In this document: piece by piece, positions 1 through 5,082 of the stretch | Layout of the letters: every line of letters starts with the position of its first letter | Numbering within the stretch: position 1 is the first letter of the stretch | Assembly (NCBI GenBank): GCA_039923755.1 | Contig: JBDTCD010000109.1 | Span: forward strand, 1 to 9,650 | DNA length: 9,650 bases | Reading direction: 5' to 3' | Source: Terrimesophilobacter sp039923755 | Lineage (GTDB): Bacteria; Actinomycetota; Actinomycetes; Actinomycetales; Microbacteriaceae | Made by a program: the position numbers and the translations under genes | Notes under the pieces: model-generated | What the model saw: only the letters and a program-made list of their open reading frames with translations | Database searches by the model: none | Told to the model about the DNA's origin: nothing

Positions 1-123
1 ATCGTGGGTAAGGCTGTGCACTCCTGATTCGCCTCCGAGCAGGGCGTTCCAGGAATCACGTGCAGTGCCACCGAGAGGTGAGCTTGCACCGATTCCGGTG
101 ATCACGATCTTTTTGAGCGTCAT
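1..123 (-). CDS. fabF: Beta-ketoacyl-ACP synthase II, N-terminal 41 codons (partial)
   Basis: This is the start of a KAS II condensing enzyme, which elongates acyl-ACP with malonyl-ACP in type II fatty acid synthesis. Only 41 codons are visible; the gene runs off the left edge. The visible protein begins MTLKKIVITGIGASSPLGG, the usual first beta strand and glycine-rich turn of FabF proteins (compare VVVTGxGxVTPLG in the family). The active-site Cys and two His lie outside the window. The ATG at 121-123 is preceded by a good Shine-Dalgarno sequence, AGAAGGA on the minus strand (131-137), 7 nt upstream. It follows acpP on the same strand after a 77-bp gap that contains a strong hairpin, and is the expected last gene of fabD-fabH-acpP-fabF. 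The identity rests on the N-terminus plus operon position. Confidence 0.9.
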   Translation of the reverse strand, partial: MTLKKIVITGIGASSPLGGTARDSWNALLGGESGVHSLTHD

Positions 124-151
124 CTAAGCATCCTTCTATTGATGAAACTGT

Positions 152-193
152 GAGCCCCCGGCCACCCGGAATGAACCGGAAGGCCGGGGGCTC
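152..193 (-). promoter_or_regulatory. GC-rich stem-loop between acpP and fabF
   Basis: A perfect 12-bp inverted repeat, GAGCCCCCGGCC at 152-163 and its complement at 182-193, encloses an 18-nt loop. Within the loop two CCGG blocks (166-169 and 176-179) can add an inner 4-bp stem. It lies 7 nt after the acpP stop codon and ends 28 nt before the fabF start. On the transcribed (minus) strand no run of U follows, so a simple intrinsic terminator is unlikely. Inference: it acts as a 3'-end stabiliser or partial attenuator that lets acpP be expressed above fabF. Confidence 0.7.
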
Positions 194-200
194 GTCACAA

Positions 201-449
201 TTAGTTCTGAGCCTTGGTGATGAAGCTCACGGCATCGCCGACAGTCTTCAGGTTCTTGACCTCTTCATCCGGGATCTTCACGTCGAACTTCTCTTCGGCG
301 TTGACCACAATGGTCATCATCGAGATCGAGTCGATGTCGAGATCGTCAGTGAACGACTTGTCCAGCTCGACCGTGTCAGTCGCGATGCCGGTTTCGTCGT
401 TGATGAGCTCGGCGAGGCCGGCCAGAACTTCTTCGGTGGACAATGCCAT
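201..449 (-). CDS. acpP: Acyl carrier protein
   Basis: An 82-residue acidic acyl carrier protein that holds growing acyl chains on a 4'-phosphopantetheine arm during type II fatty acid synthesis. The attachment site is Ser41 in the segment DDLDIDSISMM; the usual motif is DSL, and here the residue after Ser is Ile. Length and four-helix composition are typical of the family. The ATG at 447-449 has a strong Shine-Dalgarno sequence, AAGGAG on the minus strand (457-462), 7 nt upstream, which fits a highly expressed protein. It starts 38 bp after fabH stops and is followed by a strong hairpin before fabF. Operon position and motif make the assignment secure. Confidence 0.96.
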   Translation of the reverse strand: MALSTEEVLAGLAELINDETGIATDTVELDKSFTDDLDIDSISMMTIVVNAEEKFDVKIPDEEVKNLKTVGDAVSFITKAQN

Positions 450-487
450 TGCGTTTCTCCTTGGGGTATTGATGACCGGGGATAAGT

Positions 488-1492
488 TTAGGGCAGGACG
501 ACGACCTGTGCCCCATACACGAGGCCCGCGCCGAAACCGATCTGCAGTGCGAGTCCGCCGGAGAGCTCCGGATGCTCTTTCAGCAGTCGATGAGTGGCGA
601 GGGGAATCGAGGCGGCAGAGGTGTTACCGGTCGTCTCGATGTCACGCGCGATCACAACGGATTCCGGTAGTTTCAACTGTTTTGCGAACTCGTCGATAAT
701 GCGCATATTGGCCTGGTGCGGGATGAACGCCGCAAGATCGCCAGCAGTGATTCCCGCTAGCTCCAGCGCCTTCTTGGCAACCTTTGCCATGTCCCACACC
801 GCCCAGCGGAATACTGTTTGGCCCTCCTGGCGCAGGGTCGGCCAATTGGCATCTCCCTCGCGGTAGTCGATGAGGGTGGCGTTCATTCCCACGGCAGCGG
901 CTTTTGAGCCATCCGAGCCCCACACAGCGGGGGAGATGCCAGGGAATTCGCTGGTGCCAACGATGACAGCGCCAGCACCATCACCGAGGAGGAACGAGAT
1001 CGAACGGTCGGTGGGGTCGACGACGTCGGAAAGTTTCTCCGCGCCGATCACCAGTGCGTAGTGGGCAGCTCCGGAACGGATAAGGGCATCCGCCTGTGTA
1101 ATCGCGTAGGAGTAGCCCGCGCAGGCCGCATTCTCGTCGTAGGCGGCGGCCGGGTTTGCGCCGACCCGATCGGCGACGACGGCAGCCATCGAGGGAGTTT
1201 GCTGTACGTTGCTGATCGTCGCAATGATGACAAGGTCGATGTCGGCAGGGGCGACTCCCGACGCGGTGATGGCCTCCTTCGCTGCCTCTGTCGCCAAGTC
1301 GACCGCAAGCAGGCCGGCAGACGCGCGAGTCCGCGTGATGATGCCGGTGCGCTGCTGGATCCATTCGTCGCTGGAATCGATCGGGCCAACAAGCTCATCG
1401 TTGGGCACGACGCGATCGCCGCGAGCGGCACCAAATCCGTAAAGTCGAGTGAATTTCGCCCCGGTGGACTGCTTCAATGTTGGCGTACTCAT
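488..1492 (-). CDS. fabH: Beta-ketoacyl-ACP synthase III
   Basis: KAS III, which condenses an acyl-CoA primer with malonyl-ACP to start fatty acid synthesis. The protein is 334 residues, normal for the family. The catalytic triad is visible: Cys124 in ENAACAGYSYA, His259 in IPHQAN, and Asn290 in ETTGNTSAAS. The N-terminal segment SDEWIQQRTGI (residues 41-51) and the C-terminal FGAGLVYG are also typical. The start codon overlaps the fabD stop as ATGA (1489-1492) and no clear Shine-Dalgarno sequence is seen, so translational coupling to fabD is likely. In actinobacteria this enzyme often prefers branched primers made from valine, leucine or isoleucine; the sequence alone does not settle primer preference here. 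Confidence 0.96.
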   Translation of the reverse strand: MSTPTLKQSTGAKFTRLYGFGAARGDRVVPNDELVGPIDSSDEWIQQRTGIITRTRASAGLLAVDLATEAAKEAITASGVAPADIDLVIIATISNVQQTPSMAAVVADRVGANPAAAYDENAACAGYSYAITQADALIRSGAAHYALVIGAEKLSDVVDPTDRSISFLLGDGAGAVIVGTSEFPGISPAVWGSDGSKAAAVGMNATLIDYREGDANWPTLRQEGQTVFRWAVWDMAKVAKKALELAGITAGDLAAFIPHQANMRIIDEFAKQLKLPESVVIARDIETTGNTSAASIPLATHRLLKEHPELSGGLALQIGFGAGLVYGAQVVVLP

Positions 1493-2403
1493 GAGTTCTC
1501 AATCATCTCGATGGCGGCATGGAGGTCTTCTGGCGTTTTGACGGCGATGGCGGGGACACCTTTGAGCCCGCGCTTGGCGAGCCCAACAAGCGCGCCAGCG
1601 GGGGCGACTTCGATGACGCCGTTCACGCCGGCAGCGGCGAAAGAGTCCATGCACTTGTCCCAGCGCACAGGCGAGGAGACCTGGCCGACGAGAAGGTCAA
1701 GGTATTCGCGGCCGCCGGTGACACGATGGCCATCCCGGTTGGACCAGATGGGAAGGATGGGATCGCCGGCCTGCAAGGCCGCAGCAGCAGTTCCCAGACG
1801 TTCGACGGCCGGTGCCATATACCGGGTATGAAACGCACCGGCGACCTGCAAGGGAATGACGCGGGAACCGGGCGGTGGTGCTTCCTTGAGTTTCTCCAGA
1901 GCGTCCAGTGCGCCAGCGACGACCACCTGACCTCCACCGTTGAAGTTGGCGGGTTCAAGCCCCAGGCCTGACAGCATGGCGAGAAGTTCCGCTTCGTTGG
2001 CACCGACAACGGCGCTCATTCCCGTGGGCGCGAGCGCTGCAGCATCGGCCATCGCGCGTCCACGCTCGGCCACCAAAGACATGGCATCCGACTCGCTCAG
2101 GATTTCAGCGGCTGCGGCCGCGGTGAGCTCGCCAACGGAGTGTCCTGCGATGCCACCAATCTGATCGCGGCGCCCCTCAAGGAGCGCGAAGAGAGTGAGG
2201 AGGCCGGCGGCGACGATGAGCGGTTGCGCGACCTTGGTGTCGCGAATCGTATCGGCATCAGAAACCGTGCCGTGTGCGGCGAGATCCATTCCGGCGGCAT
2301 CCGAGTATCTGGCCAGACGTTCAGGCAAGCCGGGTACTTCGAGCCAGGGGGAAAGGAACCCGGGGGTTTGCGAACCCTGTCCGGGGCAGACGACGACGAT
2401 CAC
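1489..2403 (-). CDS. fabD: Malonyl-CoA:ACP transacylase
   Basis: Transfers malonyl from CoA to ACP, supplying the extender unit for FabH and FabF in the cytoplasm. From the GTG at 2401-2403 the protein is 304 residues. Motifs visible are the N-terminal CPGQGSQ (residues 6-12), the nucleophile Ser89 in AGHSVGE, Arg114 in AERGRAM, and the catalytic His192 in AGAFHTRYMAP. I chose this GTG because it gives MIVVVCPGQGSQ, the normal family N-terminus, and has GGGAG (minus strand, 2413-2417) 9 nt upstream. A GTG at 2430 would add nine residues unlike the family. It is the first gene of the fab operon, overlapping fabH by 4 bp. In Streptomyces the fasR gene is directly upstream; here 1.45 kb separates them. 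Confidence 0.95.
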   Translation of the reverse strand: MIVVVCPGQGSQTPGFLSPWLEVPGLPERLARYSDAAGMDLAAHGTVSDADTIRDTKVAQPLIVAAGLLTLFALLEGRRDQIGGIAGHSVGELTAAAAAEILSESDAMSLVAERGRAMADAAALAPTGMSAVVGANEAELLAMLSGLGLEPANFNGGGQVVVAGALDALEKLKEAPPPGSRVIPLQVAGAFHTRYMAPAVERLGTAAAALQAGDPILPIWSNRDGHRVTGGREYLDLLVGQVSSPVRWDKCMDSFAAAGVNGVIEVAPAGALVGLAKRGLKGVPAIAVKTPEDLHAAIEMIENS

Positions 2404-2433
2404 CTCTCTAGTCTCCCAATCCTCGAGCACATT

Positions 2434-2442
2434 TCACTGTGA
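2434..2442. promoter_or_regulatory. Short palindrome in the fabD leader (possible operator)
   Basis: The 9-bp perfect palindrome TCACTGTGA lies 30 bp upstream of the fabD GTG. A minus-strand TATTGT (complement at 2454-2459) just upstream could be a -10 element, but no convincing -35 is spaced correctly, which would fit a promoter that needs an activator. Linking this palindrome to FasR or any other regulator is speculation; a 9-bp palindrome can arise by chance. Confidence 0.25.
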
Positions 2443-2497
2443 CAACCCCACCAACAATAGCGGCAGGCCTTGTCCAAACCCTCAACTCCCCGCCCTA

Positions 2498-2580
2498 ACC
2501 CGTTTCAAGGAGATTTACTTGCAGACCCTCCGATACGGCGGAAGCTCCCTTTCGAGGATCAGTATTTCCTTGACACGGGT
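2498..2580. repeat. Palindromic repeat element, copy A (83 bp)
   Basis: The left arm ACCCGTTTCAAGGAG (2498-2512) faces a right arm whose reverse complement is ACCCGTGTCAAGGAA (2566-2580), with two mismatches in 15. The similarity continues a few bases inward (left arm then ATTTACT, right-arm complement then ATACT). The middle ~41 bp is not shared with copy B. The same arms, in the same arrangement and almost the same total length, occur at 3693-3776. Shared arms, near-identical length and different centres suggest a dispersed family of miniature inverted-repeat or REP-like elements. I do not recognise a named family. It lies about 95 bp upstream of the fabD start. Confidence 0.75.
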
Positions 2581-2590
2581 CCGACCGCAG

Positions 2591-2700
2591 GGTGAAGCAT
2601 GGTGAGGCAGGGTGAGGCAGGGTGAGGCAGGGTGAGGCAGGGTGAGGCAGGGTGAAGCAGGGTGAAGCAGGGTGAAGCAGGGTGAAGCAGGGTGAAGCAG
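2591..2700. repeat. Tandem array of eleven 10-bp repeats
   Basis: Eleven uninterrupted 10-bp units: one GGTGAAGCAT (2591-2600), five GGTGAGGCAG (2601-2650), then five GGTGAAGCAG (2651-2700), with a partial GAAG after. The two sub-blocks differ at one base, which suggests block duplication by slippage. The unit is not a multiple of three and no credible protein uses it. It begins 10 bp from palindromic copy A and ends 24 bp short of the DUF559 gene's stop codon. On the transcribed minus strand it reads CTGCTTCACC and CTGCCTCACC, about 50-60% C and 10% G, which resembles a Rho-utilisation region (inference). Confidence 0.95.
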
Positions 2701-2724
2701 GAAGTGCGCTGACAGAAGCGCGGG

Positions 2725-3585
2725 TCAGGCCACCTGATGATCCCCTCGGAGGAGCGCAGCGAGAACCGCGGCCCTCACGTCGCCCCAATGGTGGACGATG
2801 AGCTGGTAGTCGAACCGCAGAACGCGATAGCCGAGAATTCCGAGTCTCGTGTCGCGGGCGTTGTCCGCGATCCGGTCATGCAGTTTACTGTCGATCTCGA
2901 TCACGAGCGTTTCCCCGATAAGGAAGTCCACCCGGTCGTGGCCGATCCATACCTGCTGTCGAAATCGGATGCCGAGCTTCTGCATCCGAAACGAGAACAT
3001 CGACTCGGTCCCGCTCTGCGACAGTTTTCCCGCGGCGACGAGGGCACGGCGACGGTGTCTTGGGCAGGAAGTGAGGAGGCGATTCCACTCCAGCGAAGTC
3101 ATTAACTTCTGGTTGAGCGCGGACTCCGCCACGACAAACGCGAATTCAGCTGGGTACGAATACGCGATTTGACTGATGCACAGGTCGAGGTCAACGAGGA
3201 CCCTCGAGCGGGACGGTGCAGTCGGGACCCAGTGCACGACCACTCCCGGTTCGCTCAGATCGGACATTCGTTTCCGGCTGTCCGACCTGGAGCGAAGTTG
3301 GCACGCGTTCGGAGCGACCTCGACCTCGAGAGGCCCGTCTGGCCCTGGCACCCAGAGTCCGTAATGCCTGGCAGCGCTCGCACCGGTGAGTTTTCCTCCG
3401 ACGCGCCAGGCGCGCACGAGTTCAGGTGCCAGATCCGGCAAACAGAACCAGCCCTTCCTCACCCGGACGATCGTGCCGCGCTGGACGGCGTCTCGGACGT
3501 CTGCTTGAGTGCGCCCACGGGAATACAACTCATGGGTCGCCGCCACATCGCCGAATGAGCGAAGATCTTCGGCGATGGAATGCAT
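2725..3585 (-). CDS. Winged-helix plus DUF559 (Vsr-like) endonuclease-family protein
   Basis: A 286-residue protein of the architecture common in actinobacteria: an N-terminal AbiEi-antitoxin-like winged helix (about residues 12-50, ending RVRKGWFCLPD), a middle linking region, and a C-terminal DUF559 domain (about 190-280). That domain belongs to the PD-(D/E)XK nuclease superfamily, near very-short-patch-repair nucleases. Candidate catalytic residues are Glu194 in SGTES, Asp220 in RVDFLIG, and Glu230, Asp232 and Lys234 in VIEIDSK, so the active site looks intact. I chose the ATG at 3583-3585, which has a weak purine-rich stretch (GGCAGGG) upstream; a longer TTG start at 3693 would begin inside palindromic copy B and adds 36 residues unlike the family. 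No toxin, methylase or other defence partner is next to it. Its substrate and role are unknown; a DNA-repair, defence or antitoxin-related role is only an inference. Confidence 0.8.
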   Translation of the reverse strand: MHSIAEDLRSFGDVAATHELYSRGRTQADVRDAVQRGTIVRVRKGWFCLPDLAPELVRAWRVGGKLTGASAARHYGLWVPGPDGPLEVEVAPNACQLRSRSDSRKRMSDLSEPGVVVHWVPTAPSRSRVLVDLDLCISQIAYSYPAEFAFVVAESALNQKLMTSLEWNRLLTSCPRHRRRALVAAGKLSQSGTESMFSFRMQKLGIRFRQQVWIGHDRVDFLIGETLVIEIDSKLHDRIADNARDTRLGILGYRVLRFDYQLIVHHWGDVRAAVLAALLRGDHQVA

Positions 3586-3692
3586 CGCAACACCCTGCCT
3601 CTTGGCACCGCCGCGGCGTGTGGAACTTATCTGAACTGTGGATCTCGTGATTGGGATGGTGCTGTGGAGGACTGGCCGCCACGTCCGGTGCA

Positions 3693-3776
3693 ACGCGTTT
3701 CAAGGAGAATCTCGTCGGCAGTGGCCCAGGCGCCTATGGGCTCGCCGTCTCAGGGGCAATACTCCTTGAAACGGGT
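3693..3776. repeat. Palindromic repeat element, copy B (84 bp)
   Basis: The left arm ACGCGTTTCAAGGAG (3693-3707) faces a right arm whose reverse complement is ACCCGTTTCAAGGAG (3762-3776), with one mismatch in 15. The interior holds further self-complementary parts (GCCCA and TGGGC around GGCGCC, flanked by CGGC and GCCG), so the whole unit could extrude as a cruciform or fold as one long hairpin. It is the second copy of the element at 2498-2580. It lies 74 bp after the fasR stop and 107 bp before the DUF559 gene start. GTGCA occurs at 3688-3692 and 3779-3783, a possible but weak target-site duplication because the right copy is offset by 2 bp. The rest of 3586-3850 shows no gene and no convincing promoter. 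Confidence 0.75.
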
Positions 3777-3850
3777 TAGTGCATGGCGTGGTTCGCCACC
3801 GCAGGCGACGTGAAGGGGCGGAGAGAGGGCGGGTGGGTCAGGTTACGCGG

Positions 3851-5068
3851 TCAGCGACGTCTCACCGCAGTATCCGACTCCGAAATCGAGCCGATGATAA
3901 GCGCGGCCTGCAGGATGAGGGACTCGCGGGCCCCCGTCGCGTCGTACCCGATGACCTCGGAGACACGTTTCAGGCGGTAACGCACCGTGTTCGGGTGTAC
4001 AAAGAGCTCGCGGGCCGTCGCTTCGAGCGAACGCCCGTTGTCGAGGTAGGCCCATAGCGTCGTCAACAGTTCGCTCGCGTGCGAGTGCAGTGGCCGGTAA
4101 ATGCGGCTGACGAGGGTTGCTCTGGCGAGCGGATCACCTGCGAGCGCCCGCTCGGGGAGGAGGTCATCGGCAAGAGTGGGTCGCGGAGCGTTCCGCCAGG
4201 AACGGGCGACAGCAAAGCCGGCAAGCGCGGCTTTGGCACTGCGGTTCGCATCGACGAGGCTCGGCACCTCATGGCCGAGGACGAGATGCCCCTCGCCGAA
4301 TCCGGGCTCCAGCGCATTCGCAATCTCGAGAAACGAGAGCGGCGTCATGGCATGTTCGTGATCCCCGTCCGGCGCAGGCAGGGCGCGGCCGATGACGAGA
4401 ACCAATCGCGAACCCTGCACCCCGATGAGAACATCAGCGTCGAGGTGGCGTGCTGTTCGACGCAGCATGTCGACGTCGAGCAGCTTAGGTGCCGTTCCGA
4501 CGAGCACGGAGACTTCGCCGTGCCCGTGCCAGCCAAGCGCGGCAATCCGGCTGGGCAATTCATCATCGTATTCGCCGCTCAGGATACTGTCGACGACGAG
4601 AGCTTCGAGCCTCGCATCCCACAGCCCGCGCGCCTCGGCCGCGCGAGCATAGACGTCCGCTGCTCCGAACGCGATTTCGCGCGAGTACATCAGGATCGCC
4701 TCGCGGAGGGACTCATCCCTGCCCTTCACGCGGTCCTCGACCACTTCGACCGTCACCTTGATGAGTTGCAACGTCTGCGTGAGGCTAATCGAACGAAGTA
4801 ACTCCCGGGGGGCCACTCCGAACACGTCGGCGGCGATCCACGGGGTGGATGCTGGATCGTCGAACCATTGGATGAAGGATGAAATTCCGGCCTGGGCCAC
4901 CATTCCGACCGCAGACCGCCGACCCGGCGGCATTTCCCGGTACCACGGCAGCGTGTCCTCGAGCCGCTTGAGGGTCGCCGTCGCTAGTTCACCAGACACC
5001 GTCTTCAGCCACGCGAGAGTCTGCGCTTTCGACTTCGGTCCCGGTGTGTCGGGTGTGACGGGTGGCAT
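3851..5068 (-). CDS. fasR: PucR-family transcriptional regulator of fatty acid synthesis, FasR-like
   Basis: A 405-residue protein with a PucR/CdaR layout: an N-terminal sensory part (about 1-160), a central GGDEF-like region (about 165-290), and a C-terminal helix-turn-helix (about 348-378) in LEATARELFVHPNTVRYRLK, the typical PucR C-terminal DNA-binding motif. In Streptomyces the homologous FasR, encoded directly upstream of fabD, activates the fabD-fabH-acpP-fabF operon. It is unrelated to the TetR-type FasR of Corynebacterium and Mycobacterium. The ATG (5066-5068) lies 14 bp after the aceE stop, with no clear Shine-Dalgarno sequence, so co-transcription and perhaps coupling with aceE are likely. 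The effector is not evident from sequence. Unlike the compact arrangement known elsewhere, its fab target operon begins 1.45 kb downstream behind the DUF559 module. Confidence 0.87.
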   Translation of the reverse strand: MPPVTPDTPGPKSKAQTLAWLKTVSGELATATLKRLEDTLPWYREMPPGRRSAVGMVAQAGISSFIQWFDDPASTPWIAADVFGVAPRELLRSISLTQTLQLIKVTVEVVEDRVKGRDESLREAILMYSREIAFGAADVYARAAEARGLWDARLEALVVDSILSGEYDDELPSRIAALGWHGHGEVSVLVGTAPKLLDVDMLRRTARHLDADVLIGVQGSRLVLVIGRALPAPDGDHEHAMTPLSFLEIANALEPGFGEGHLVLGHEVPSLVDANRSAKAALAGFAVARSWRNAPRPTLADDLLPERALAGDPLARATLVSRIYRPLHSHASELLTTLWAYLDNGRSLEATARELFVHPNTVRYRLKRVSEVIGYDATGARESLILQAALIIGSISESDTAVRRR

Positions 5069-5082
5069 CCGGTGTCGGCCGC

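Noticed and set aside
1061..1831. 256-codon plus-strand frame spanning fabH and fabD
   Set aside because: It crosses the antisense of two well-supported genes and shows no domain.
2591..2700. CRISPR array
   Set aside because: The 10-bp units abut one another with no spacers, so this is a simple tandem repeat.
2495..2788. Minus-strand reading frame of 97 codons with a HPASPCFTL-type repeat
   Set aside because: The peptide repeat is only the 10-bp DNA array read through three frames. It overlaps the C-terminus of the DUF559 gene and resembles no protein family.
2498..3776. A classical insertion sequence
   Set aside because: No transposase is encoded between the palindromic copies. The only gene is of the wHTH-DUF559 type.
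4079..4801. 240-codon plus-strand frame opposite fasR
   Set aside because: A shadow of the fasR coding frame, with no recognisable motif.
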